From the NCBI RefSeq assembly GCF_002563775.1, contig NZ_PDJO01000001.1, positions 3,784,501 to 3,848,500 of the forward strand: a DNA stretch of 64,000 nt. The letters are read 5' to 3'. Under the pieces are notes generated by a model. That model was not told the origin of the DNA. It worked only from the letters and a program-made list of their open reading frames with translations, and ran no database searches. Source of the DNA: Thioclava sp. ES.031. Its GTDB lineage: Bacteria > Pseudomonadota > Alphaproteobacteria > Rhodobacterales > Rhodobacteraceae. Shown in pieces: positions 50,218 through 57,593 of this stretch. The position numbers and the translations under genes are program-made. The stretch's first letter is position 1, and each line of letters opens with the position of its first letter.

Positions 50218-50610
50218 TCACGCCCGCGGCGGACGATCCAGTCTGAAGACCGGTGGCGACCAATGAGACCGCGCAATCCCGCGCCAGGTCGCAAGGCGCG
50301 TGTGCTCTAATTGGCTGGAAGGACCACTCGGCAGAACGGCGTGACCGTGATCATGGTCAGTGCCCTCATGGTCATGTCCATGCAGAGCCCATGCGAGATC
50401 TTCTTCGAGCCCGTGCGAGTGGCCGTGCTCTGCGATCATTTGCGCGTGATCTTGCAAGGTCTCGACGAGACGGGGGATGTGAGAGGCGCTCGGCATCACC
50501 GTCCAGAGGACGAGGGAAAGGCAAGCAGCCACGGCCGCAAGCCGTGCCGCGATGCGCGCTCCTCTTTCCTTCCAGCTCATCTTCGACGCTGCCTCACTCT
50601 GCCCATGCAT
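50218..50610 (-). CDS. Histidine-rich membrane/periplasmic protein
   Basis: 130 residues with 14 histidines, concentrated in AEHGHSHGLEEDLAWALHGHDH and TDHDHGH. One hydrophobic segment (about 21-42) would act as signal anchor, placing the His-rich part in the periplasm, where it may bind nickel or cobalt. The start is uncertain (ATG 50610 or 50580). No family recognised. It is first in the operon running to HupE and the anchor protein and faces the CsoR-like repressor across the operator. Confidence 0.65.
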   Translation of the reverse strand: MHGQSEAASKMSWKERGARIAARLAAVAACLSLVLWTVMPSASHIPRLVETLQDHAQMIAEHGHSHGLEEDLAWALHGHDHEGTDHDHGHAVLPSGPSSQLEHTRLATWRGIARSHWSPPVFRLDRPPRA

Positions 50611-50628
50611 CTTATGCGATGTCTTGCA

Positions 50629-50649
50629 CTATCCTCCCGGGGAGGTTAG
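50629..50649. promoter_or_regulatory. Candidate CsoR/RcnR-type operator
   Basis: Near-perfect inverted repeat with CTATCCTCCC on the left and GGGAGGTTAG-like sequence on the right around a central G/C tract, in the 48 bases between the divergent genes. Short inverted repeats around a G/C tract are typical operators of this repressor family, and the site overlaps where both promoters must lie. Confidence 0.6.
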
Positions 50650-50658
50650 CCCATTGCT

Positions 50659-50916
50659 ATGACAGAACCGCACCTCCACGCAAGTCATTCGAAAGTCGCA
50701 ACCCGGCTGAAACGCGCCGAAGGGCACTTGCACTCGGTCATCAGCATGATCGAAGACGGGCGGTCTTGCCTTGAGCTTGCCCAGCAATTGCAGGCTGTAG
50801 AGCGTGCAATCCGGAGCGCCAAGCAGGCTCTGATCCATGATCATCTGGATCACTGTCTCGACGCAGAGGACGAAGCAGAGCGGGCGGAACGCAAGGCCAT
50901 TTCCCGATATCTATGA
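50659..50916 (+). CDS. CsoR/RcnR-family metal-sensing repressor
   Basis: 85 residues, the usual size of this all-helical DUF156 family. An N-terminal His cluster (His5, His7, His10), Cys37 in DGRSCLELAQQLQAV and His60, His62, His65 in LIHDHLDHCL provide an RcnR-like set of ligands, pointing to Ni(II) or Co(II) rather than the Cys-His-Cys copper site of CsoR. Metal binding would release the operator just upstream. The neighbouring exporter has a His-rich tail, which fits. A GGAGG lies rather far (about 14 bases) before the ATG. Confidence 0.88.
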   Translation: MTEPHLHASHSKVATRLKRAEGHLHSVISMIEDGRSCLELAQQLQAVERAIRSAKQALIHDHLDHCLDAEDEAERAERKAISRYL

Positions 50917-50923
50917 GTGCCCC

Positions 50924-52243
50924 ATGCTCTCCATCCTCGCTGACAGAACCTATCGCCACCTCTTCGCCGCGCAGATCGTAGCGCTTCTGGGCACCGGGCT
51001 CGCCACGGTGGCGCTCGGACTGCTGGCCTTCGATCTCGCGGGGGACAATGCGGGGATGGTGCTGGGCACGGTCTTCACGATCAAGATGGTCGCCTATGTC
51101 GGGATCGCGCCGGTCGCGGGAGCGTTCGCCGACAGGGTGAACCGGCGGGCGTTGCTGGTCACGCTCGACCTTGTCCGCGCATGCGCGGCGCTGGCGCTGC
51201 CCTTCGTGACTGAAGTCTGGCAAGTCTATGCACTGATCTTTGTGCTGCAATCGGCTTCGGCCGCCTTCACCCCGACATTTCAGGCGACGCTGCCGGATGT
51301 GCTGCGGGAGGAAGAGCGCTATACTCGCGCGCTGTCTCTTTCCCGACTGGCTTACGACCTCGAGAATATCGTCAGCCCCACTCTCGCCGGGCTCCTCCTC
51401 GCGGTGATGAGCTATAACAGCCTGTTTCTCGGCACGGTCGCGGGGTTCGTAGGCTCGGCGCTGCTGGTCGTGTCGGTGATCCTTCCGAGCCCGCAGGCCG
51501 CGACCCGGCGCGGCATCTACGATCGGACCACGCGCGGCATCCGGATCTACCTTGCAACGCCCCGGCTGCGTGGGCTTCTCGCGGTGAACCTCGCGGCTGC
51601 GGCGGCGGGCGCGATGGTTCTGGTGAACTCGGTCGTGCTGGTGCGGGGTGGCCTCAACCTCTCGGAAAGCGATCTGGCGTGGACGATGTTCGCCTTTGGG
51701 GCGGGGTCGATGCTGGCGGCTCTCGGCTTGCCGCGCCTCCTTGATCGTGTGGCGGATCGCCCTGTGATGCTGTCCGGCGCCGGTGTGATGATCGGCGCTC
51801 TCGTCGGCCTTGCCTTGGCCATCTGGGCCATCGGGCTGAGCTGGCCCTTGCTGCTCGCTGCATGGCTGGCGACGGGCGTCGGATATTCCGCGGTGCTGAC
51901 GCCGTCAGGCCGACTGCTGAAACGCTCGTCCCATTCCGAAGACCGTCCCGCGCTCTTCGCCGCGCAGTTCGCGTTGAGCCATGCCTGCTGGCTGGTGGCC
52001 TACCCGCTGTCGGGCTGGCTGATGACGGAGTTCGGCGCGGTCCCGGCACTGCTCGGGCTGGCGGGGCTGGCAGCGCTCGGGCTAATCGTGGCGCTGCGAG
52101 TCTGGCCTTCCGGCGATCCGGTCACGCTGGAACATCGCCACGACAATCTTTCGCCTGATCATCCGCATCTTCAGGGCCATCGCACGCACCGCCATCCGCT
52201 GGTGATCGACGACCTGCACCCGCATTGGGGCACCCGGTTCTGA
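50924..52243 (+). CDS. NreB/NrsD-like MFS exporter with His-rich tail
   Basis: 439 residues from ATG 50924, 7 bases after the repressor stop. Twelve hydrophobic helices, the loop 2-3 motif GAFADRVNRRALL, and a 38-residue hydrophilic C-terminus holding nine histidines (LEHRHD, DHPHLQGHRTHRHP, LHPHW). MFS exporters with such tails include the nickel efflux proteins NreB and NrsD. Coupled to the CsoR/RcnR-like repressor, it is very likely a nickel/cobalt efflux pump; metal specificity is inferred. Confidence 0.82.
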   Translation: MLSILADRTYRHLFAAQIVALLGTGLATVALGLLAFDLAGDNAGMVLGTVFTIKMVAYVGIAPVAGAFADRVNRRALLVTLDLVRACAALALPFVTEVWQVYALIFVLQSASAAFTPTFQATLPDVLREEERYTRALSLSRLAYDLENIVSPTLAGLLLAVMSYNSLFLGTVAGFVGSALLVVSVILPSPQAATRRGIYDRTTRGIRIYLATPRLRGLLAVNLAAAAAGAMVLVNSVVLVRGGLNLSESDLAWTMFAFGAGSMLAALGLPRLLDRVADRPVMLSGAGVMIGALVGLALAIWAIGLSWPLLLAAWLATGVGYSAVLTPSGRLLKRSSHSEDRPALFAAQFALSHACWLVAYPLSGWLMTEFGAVPALLGLAGLAALGLIVALRVWPSGDPVTLEHRHDNLSPDHPHLQGHRTHRHPLVIDDLHPHWGTRF

Positions 52244-52246
52244 GGC

Positions 52247-53623
52247 TCAGGCGGCCTCGAGCGGCAGTCGCACGCGGGCGCGCAAGCCGCCCTCGACGCG
52301 GTTCTCCAAGGTGACATCGCCGCCATGAGCGCGCAGGATCGCCCGCGCGATCGACAGACCCAACCCTGTGCCGCCGGTCTCGCGTGAGCGCGACGCCTCG
52401 AGCCGCGTGAACGGGTCGAAAACGCGCTCGAGGTCCTCGGGCGGTATTCCGGGACCGTCATCCTCGATAACGATCTCGATGGACTTGCCCATCGGGCGCA
52501 GCGTCACCTGCGTCGCACCGCCATAGCGTTGCGCATTCTCGATCAGGTTGCGCAAGGCACGCCGCAGCGGCGTGCGCTTGATCTCGGCGCGCAAGGGCGC
52601 GGCCTGTGTCAGCTGCACCTCCGGCCCCTGCGCGGATAGATCGCGCACCAGATCCGTGAGCAGCTCCGACAGGTCCACGCTTTCCAGAGGTTGGTCAGGG
52701 GAGACACCGCGTGCATAGGCTAGGGTCGCCTCGACCATCTCCTGCATCTCGTCGAGCGCCACCACCATGCGCTCGCGGGTCTCATCGTCATCCACCATCT
52801 CGGCGCGTAGGCGCAGCGCGGTGATCGGCGAGCGCAGATCATGGCCGAGCGCTGCGAGCATTCGAGTCCTGTCCGCGATCATCGCAGACAGCCGCGCCTG
52901 CATGCGTTCCAGCGCTTCCGAGAGCGCCTGAACCTCGCGCGGCCCATCCTGCGGCATTGCGGGCGGTGGGGCATCGATTCCGAACCCGTCTGCGGCGGTC
53001 GCGAGCTTGCGCAGCGGGTCGGTGATCCGGCGCAGCCCGAACCAGAGCGCCGCGAGGATCAACAGGAGCGACAGGAACGTGGTGCCGAGGATCACGGGCG
53101 GAAGCTGGATATCGGGGCGCTGAAACTCGGCGCGGGTGTTCAGCCACTGGCCACCCGGCAGGGCAATCGAAATCCGCAGCTCCTCGGGCGCGATCCCGGC
53201 AGCGATCATCCGGTCGCGCAGCCAGGCCAGCGCCGCCGGGGGATCGGAACGACGCACACCATGGGGCGAGAGCGCCACTTCCTCGACTTGCAGTTTTCGA
53301 TCGGCTCCCAGAAGTCGCGTCAACTGTTCAGTGAGCACCGGCGCATTGCCGCGCGTGGCAAGCGGCGCGGGATCGGTGCTGAAGCGCACCAGCCGCGAAT
53401 TGGCCGCCGCGAGAATGCCCGCGCGGTTTTCCTCTTGCGCGGCCTCGATGGCGTCCAGCACCACCGCGCTGCGTTCGAGAATCTCGGCCTGCTGCGCCGC
53501 TCGCACCGCCGCGCCCCGCTCGTCGGCGAAAAGCCAGAGGCTGAGCACCTGCGCCGCGACGAAGGCCGCGATCACGAGCAGCGCAAGCTGACCGGTCAAA
53601 GATTGCGGACGGGGCGCTCTCAT
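52247..53623 (-). CDS. Sensor histidine kinase
   Basis: 458 residues. Two membrane helices (13-32 and 175-196) enclose a periplasmic sensor region of about 140 residues. A HAMP segment (198-250), the phospho-acceptor His261 in LAALGHDLRSPITALRLRAE, the N box LRNLIENAQRYGG and G boxes DDGPGIPPEDLERVF and GTGLGLSIARA follow. It is EnvZ-like in layout. It overlaps its response regulator by four bases. The signal is unknown. Confidence 0.92.
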   Translation of the reverse strand: MRAPRPQSLTGQLALLVIAAFVAAQVLSLWLFADERGAAVRAAQQAEILERSAVVLDAIEAAQEENRAGILAAANSRLVRFSTDPAPLATRGNAPVLTEQLTRLLGADRKLQVEEVALSPHGVRRSDPPAALAWLRDRMIAAGIAPEELRISIALPGGQWLNTRAEFQRPDIQLPPVILGTTFLSLLLILAALWFGLRRITDPLRKLATAADGFGIDAPPPAMPQDGPREVQALSEALERMQARLSAMIADRTRMLAALGHDLRSPITALRLRAEMVDDDETRERMVVALDEMQEMVEATLAYARGVSPDQPLESVDLSELLTDLVRDLSAQGPEVQLTQAAPLRAEIKRTPLRRALRNLIENAQRYGGATQVTLRPMGKSIEIVIEDDGPGIPPEDLERVFDPFTRLEASRSRETGGTGLGLSIARAILRAHGGDVTLENRVEGGLRARVRLPLEAA

Positions 53624-54345
53624 GTCACCTCGCGCACGTCGGCAGCAAGGCTGTAGCCCCCGGCGCGGATCGTCTGGATGATCTGCGGATGGGCCGGGTC
53701 AGCCTCGATCTTGCGCCGCAGCCGGCTCACCTGATTGTCGATGGTGCGATCAAAGACATCTGCCGTGCGCCCGCTCGTGATGTCGAGCAACTGATCACGC
53801 GAAAGCACGTAGCGGGGCCGTTCGAGAAAGGCGGTGAGCAACTTGAACTCGGCTGTCGTGAGCGAAACCGGATCGCCCCCCGCGCTATGCGTCAGCGCGC
53901 GCGTATCGGTATCGAGCACCCAGCCCGCGAATTCCAGCTTGCGCCCGCCAAGGCTTCCCGCCATCGGCTGGGCGCGCTCGGAACGGCGCAGGATCGCCTT
54001 TACTCGGGCCAGCAACTCGCGCGGATTGAAGGGCTTGGGCAGGTAGTCATCGGCCCCAATCTCGAGCCCGATGATGCGGTCGGTCTCTTCGCTGAGCGCG
54101 CTGAGCATCAGGATCGGCGGACCACCCGCTGCCGAGAGCCTGCGCGCGGCCGACAGCCCGTCCTCGCCCGGCATCATCACGTCGAGGATTACGAGGTCGA
54201 AGCGCCCGGTCTTCAGCGCCGCATCCATCTCGGTCACGTCGCGCGCGGCTTGCGCGCGCATCCCGTTGCGTTCGAGATAGCGCGTGACGGCATCGCGGAT
54301 CTCACGGTGATCGTCGACGACGAGGATATGGGGTTGCTCGCTCAT
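53620..54345 (-). CDS. OmpR-family response regulator
   Basis: 241 residues. The receiver has Asp11-Asp12, phospho-acceptor Asp55 in VILDVMMPGEDG and Lys104 in YLPKPF; the winged-helix domain ends with DRTIDNQVSRLRRKIEADPAHPQIIQTIRAGGYSL. It is first in the operon with its kinase and divergent from the EF-hand operon across 173 bases, so that operon is the likely target. Confidence 0.93.
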   Translation of the reverse strand: MSEQPHILVVDDHREIRDAVTRYLERNGMRAQAARDVTEMDAALKTGRFDLVILDVMMPGEDGLSAARRLSAAGGPPILMLSALSEETDRIIGLEIGADDYLPKPFNPRELLARVKAILRRSERAQPMAGSLGGRKLEFAGWVLDTDTRALTHSAGGDPVSLTTAEFKLLTAFLERPRYVLSRDQLLDITSGRTADVFDRTIDNQVSRLRRKIEADPAHPQIIQTIRAGGYSLAADVREVT

Positions 54346-54518
54346 GGCCCCGTCATAGCGCGATTTTGGACGCTGAGGTAAGGATTTGCGTCACGCTTCG
54401 TCGCAGGCGGCAGGTTTTGCGACAAACGGATACAAATCTCCCCCCGAACTGGCACACCCCTGCGACAGAGCTGCCCCATCTTGGCCTCATCGAAACGCGA
54501 AACCGAAGAGGCAAGACG

Positions 54519-55046
54519 ATGAAACGCAAGACGATCCTGACCCTTGGTGCTGCCGCCACCGCCGCCGTGATCGGCGCCCTGTCCATCCCCGCCATCGCAG
54601 GGGGGTTCGGCCCGAACGGCAACTGGGGCCCTCAGCAGATGATGCGCATGATGCATGACAAAGGCGGTCCTGCGATGATGCAGCGCGCATCGTTCGGAAG
54701 CCACGGCCCGATGGGCGGCAATCCGATGACCGATAGCGCGCTCTACAAGTCCTTCGACACCGATGCCGACGGCGCGGTAAGCCCCGAGGAAGCCAAGGCA
54801 GGCATCGCCGGACTGCAGGCCAAGCATGACGCGGATGGCAATGGCACGCTGTCGCAGCCCGAGTTCGAGGCCCTCTTCGCCGAGGCGACCCGCGGCTTTG
54901 CCGAGCGCCCCTTCGCCATGCTCGACGCCGACAAGGACGGACAGCTCTCGGCCGAGGAACTGACCTTCCCGGTGCAGATGATGACCCGGATGCAGGCGAT
55001 GCAGGCGCCCACCGCCGCGCCGACAGCCCCTGAGACCGCGCAATAA
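54519..55046 (+). CDS. Secreted EF-hand calcium-binding protein
   Basis: 175 residues from ATG 54519 (GAAGAGGCAAG upstream). A signal peptide (1-28, ending AIAGG) precedes a Met- and His-bearing linker, then three EF-hand loops at 80-91, 104-115 and 136-147 with D-x-D-x-D-G ligands (DTDADGAVSPEE, DADGNGTLSQPE, DADKDGQLSAEE). The tail is Met/Ala/Pro-rich. Probably periplasmic. It starts the operon with cytochrome b561 and a second EF-hand protein. Confidence 0.88.
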   Translation: MKRKTILTLGAAATAAVIGALSIPAIAGGFGPNGNWGPQQMMRMMHDKGGPAMMQRASFGSHGPMGGNPMTDSALYKSFDTDADGAVSPEEAKAGIAGLQAKHDADGNGTLSQPEFEALFAEATRGFAERPFAMLDADKDGQLSAEELTFPVQMMTRMQAMQAPTAAPTAPETAQ

Positions 55047-55102
55047 ACACCCTGAGAGCGGGCCGGATTGGCCCGCTCCACGGCTCAGAGAGGATGTGAA
55101 AG

Positions 55103-55591
55103 ATGACAGTCAAAGGCTATTCCGTCACCCAGATCGCGCTCCACTGGGGCGTGGCCGCGCTGATCGCGGGACAATATATCTTCAAGGACTCCATCGCAGG
55201 TGCCTGGAGCAAAATCCGCCAAGGCATCAGCTATGACTTCGATCCGCTGATCCTCGCGCATGTCGTGGGTGGCGGGCTGATCCTCGCGCTGGTTGTCTGG
55301 CGTTTCGCGTTGCGGCTCAAGCGTGGCGCACCGCCCCCGCCCGAAAACGAACCCGGCCCGCTCAAGACCCTGTCGCATCTCGCACATTGGGCGTTCTACG
55401 CCTTGATCGCGGCAATGTCGGTCACCGGTCTTGCCGCTTGGTTCGGCGATATCGTCGTGGCCGCGCAGATCCATAACGTGCTCAAGGTCGCGCTGCTCGC
55501 GCTGATCGTCCTGCATGTGCTTGCGGTGCCGTTCCACCGCCTCGTTCTCAAGAACAACGTGATGGCGCGGATGATCCGTCCCGCACTCTGA
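55103..55591 (+). CDS. Cytochrome b561-type diheme membrane protein
   Basis: 162 residues, four helices. Histidines at 14, 53, 92/95, 124 and 138 sit where the bacterial b561 (CybB) family binds two b hemes (YSVTQIALHWGVAALI, LAHVVGGGLILALVVWRF, LSHLAHWAFYALIAAMSVTG, IHNVLKVALLALIVLHVLA). These proteins pass electrons from quinol, in some cases to superoxide or periplasmic acceptors. Its coupling to EF-hand proteins and a two-component system is unusual. Confidence 0.88.
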   Translation: MTVKGYSVTQIALHWGVAALIAGQYIFKDSIAGAWSKIRQGISYDFDPLILAHVVGGGLILALVVWRFALRLKRGAPPPPENEPGPLKTLSHLAHWAFYALIAAMSVTGLAAWFGDIVVAAQIHNVLKVALLALIVLHVLAVPFHRLVLKNNVMARMIRPAL

Positions 55592-55667
55592 TCCCGACGA
55601 CGCCCGTGCCCTCCACGCAGCGCTGTGGCGCGGGCCAATCGCCCCTGAAAAACAAAGGACACTTCCC

Positions 55668-56096
55668 ATGAAACTCCCGCTTCTCACCGCGACTTTCCTT
55701 CTTGCTGCAAGTGCAGCCCTCGCCCAGACCACGCCCGGCGATCAGTTCATGCAAGCCTGGGATCTCGACGGCAACGGCACCGCCACGCTCACCGAACTGC
55801 AAGAGATGCGCGGCAACGTCTTCAGCAGCTTCGACGCCAATGATGATGGCGCTCTCGATGCCGAGGAATATGTGCTTTTCGACGAGGCGCGGGCGGCGGA
55901 CGTTGCCAATTACCAGAACGCGCAACGCGCTCAGATGCAGAAAGTCGCCGATGGGATGACCCTGGAGAATAGCGATCTGGACGGGGATGGCCGTGTCAGC
56001 CGTGACGAGTTTCAGGAGGGCACGAAGGCCTGGTTCGTGAAGCTGGACAAGAACGGTGACGACGGTATCACGCTCTCGGATTTTGGGATGAAGTGA
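55668..56096 (+). CDS. Secreted EF-hand protein, four loops
   Basis: 142 residues with a signal peptide (MKLPLLTATFLLAASAALA). Four EF-hand loops at 32-43, 56-67, 103-114 and 127-138 (DLDGNGTATLTE, DANDDGALDAEE, DLDGDGRVSRDE, DKNGDDGITLSD). Probably a periplasmic calcium buffer or sensor. It is 76 bases after cytochrome b561 in the same direction. Confidence 0.88.
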   Translation: MKLPLLTATFLLAASAALAQTTPGDQFMQAWDLDGNGTATLTELQEMRGNVFSSFDANDDGALDAEEYVLFDEARAADVANYQNAQRAQMQKVADGMTLENSDLDGDGRVSRDEFQEGTKAWFVKLDKNGDDGITLSDFGMK

Positions 56097-56157
56097 ATGC
56101 GGAAGACGGGGCGAGCGCCAACACTGACGCACAGGCGCTCCCTCCCGACTTTAGCTC

Positions 56158-56197
56158 GAACCGGACTTTCGAGGCGAGCGCAGCGAATGTCCGGTTC
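56158..56197. repeat. Imperfect inverted repeat after the EF-hand operon
   Basis: GAACCGGACTTTCG (56158-56171) pairs with CGAATGTCCGGTTC (56184-56197) with one mismatch and a 12-base loop. It may terminate the EF-hand operon or be a dispersed intergenic repeat. Confidence 0.45.
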
Positions 56198-56427
56198 CCG
56201 CCCTTCCGGTCGACTGGCCGTGGAGGCCGCGGCGAGGCGCGAGCACGTGCGCCGGACGGCAGAAAGCTCCTGCGCAGCTGACGCACGCAACCCAAGGGTG
56301 TACTCTTGCCAGTTCTCGTGAAAACCGGGAAACTGCTGCGAGGAGCAAGTGCACTTCCATGCTCCCTGTAAAAAGAGTAGAATTCAGAACGGGTAAGGCA
56401 CTACCAGTAGCGAGTGTGGGTTGAAGT

Positions 56428-56484
56428 CCGGCCGCGAAAACCTTTGTGCGTAATCCGCGAAATCCTTTGTGCGCAAAGGCTCGT
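56428..56484 (-). repeat. Right terminal repeat array
   Basis: Two 23-base units at 56428-56450 and 56451-56473 plus a partial unit to 56484. Read on the minus strand they give CGCACAAAGG-TTTCGCG units, and the innermost ends in GCCGG like the innermost left unit. Related in sequence and inverted relative to 46856-46916. Confidence 0.6.
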
Positions 56485-56546
56485 CTAACCCATTGAAATC
56501 ACAAAGGTGAGGGCGAAACACTACGCACGCGCCTACAGACTCAGTA

Positions 56547-56574
56547 GGGCAGCGCGTAATGCTTCGCGCTGCCC
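56547..56574. repeat. Ten-base-pair perfect hairpin
   Basis: GGGCAGCGCG / CGCGCTGCCC with an 8-base loop (TAATGCTT), not next to any gene. REP-like or an element end; no T-run on the plus strand. Confidence 0.5.
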
Positions 56575-56736
56575 ATAAGTTTCCGCAAAACGCCCATTAG
56601 GCTTCGTTTCTGAGGGTTCGGCCTTCAAGGCGGGCACGAGAGATTCTCGCGCCTTTGTTCACTCTTTTTAGCAAGTTTCAGGCCCATTTTCGGTTCCTGA
56701 GCAACAGCAGGACTTCACCCAGAATGGGCCGTCTGC

Positions 56737-57021
56737 TTGGCACTGGCTCGGTCAGAGACTCGATCGGCAGCCTTTGATCGCGGCGCGACGAAAAGCGCGG
56801 AGAGCAGCCTCTCGCTGCGTTCGACCCCAATGTCGGCTTTGCGGCTGAACGAGAAATTCCACCACCGCATCAAGGCCCAGACAGTGTTCCCTTTCGCGGA
56901 AACCGTGCCGATGCTCCCGTGGGCGTTGATGGCATCGAGCCAGATCGAAATGCGAGAAGTGGATGGCCGGCAAACGATCCCTCAACAGATCGAGCCGATC
57001 GCGCTTGATCTCGTCGCCTGA
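56737..57021 (+). pseudogene. Remnant of an IS256-like (Mutator) transposase C-terminus
   Basis: The translation LNEKFHHRIKAQTVFPFAE, then PMLPWALMASSQIEMREVDGRQT and a P-I-x-L-D-L-V-A end resembles the end of rhizobial-type IS256 transposases (RLHEEFKRRIKTQT, LPSAET, SGQI-MRKVDGWQ as I recall them). Only about 65 residues match; the catalytic part is missing, and there is no ribosome site. A decayed fragment. Confidence 0.55.
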
Positions 57022-57064
57022 TCGGACGCACCTGTACATTCCCGGAGCACGCCGCTGATGCGGT

Positions 57065-57580
57065 TCAGACTTCCTGAAGCTCCTGATGCTTCTTGTCCCC
57101 CCCGCGATCCGGCCAGATCGTGGCGTCGAGAAAGTCGAACAGGAATTGCAGCGCAAGCGTGCCGAAGCCGATCGGCATCAAAGCGTAGGGGATCACCATC
57201 GGCGTGCCGAAGCTCGACGACACCCGCTCGCCATAGTCCCATGCCTGATAGGTCATCAGGAAGCCGCGCCACGTCATGATCCCCGCAAACGCCATCCCGG
57301 CCAGCGCGATGATCGCCTGCGTGCCCCGTTTGACGAGGGGCCGGGCGTTCTCGACGAAGAAGGTGATCCGGATATGGCTGTCCGTTCGCTGCACGTCAGC
57401 CGCCACCATGACGGCGACATAGACGATCAGGAACGTGTTGATCTCGAGCGACCAGGAAGTCGGCGCCGCGAAGATGTATCGCATCATCGCATCGTAACAG
57501 ATCGTCAGAACCATGAAGACCAGCACCAGCTGACCAAGGAACCGCGTCCCGCGCACGATACGGTTGAAAATCGTCCTCAC
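57065..57580 (-). CDS. TRAP transporter small permease (cluster A)
   Basis: 171 residues from a GTG at 57580 with GGGGAGG six bases ahead; a longer frame has no ribosome site. Four helices of the DctQ family (FLGQLVLVFMVLTICYDAMMRYIF, SWSLEINTFLIVYVAVMVAADVQRT, then two more near IALAGMAFAGIMTW and ALMPIGFGTLALQFLFDF). It is the small membrane subunit of a sodium-driven solute importer. Last gene of cluster A, 13 bases after the binding protein. Confidence 0.9.
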   Translation of the reverse strand: MRTIFNRIVRGTRFLGQLVLVFMVLTICYDAMMRYIFAAPTSWSLEINTFLIVYVAVMVAADVQRTDSHIRITFFVENARPLVKRGTQAIIALAGMAFAGIMTWRGFLMTYQAWDYGERVSSSFGTPMVIPYALMPIGFGTLALQFLFDFLDATIWPDRGGDKKHQELQEV

Positions 57581-57593
57581 GGCGCCCTCCCCT

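Larger units (their letters stand above)
46856..56484. mobile_element. Possible inserted 9.6-kb accessory module bounded by inverted repeat arrays
   Basis: Bounded by the repeat arrays at both ends in inverted orientation. It contains an IS1182-type element, a probable nickel/cobalt resistance locus and a two-component/EF-hand/cytochrome cluster, and no housekeeping genes. No integrase or transposase for the whole unit is seen, so movement would need a recombinase from elsewhere or one since lost. The right boundary adjoins more mobile debris. Confidence 0.35.
56198..56736. other. Gene-free stretch with repeat debris
   Basis: No frame here has a ribosome site or recognisable protein. It holds the right repeat array (56428-56484), a perfect hairpin (56547-56574) and CATAAGTTTCCG at 56574-56585, like the CATAAGTTTGCG of the left array. 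It looks like accumulated ends of mobile elements. Confidence 0.5.

Noticed and set aside
56093..56321. Short open frames after the second EF-hand gene
   Set aside because: No ribosome site, overlapping frames on both strands, and they run through an inverted repeat.
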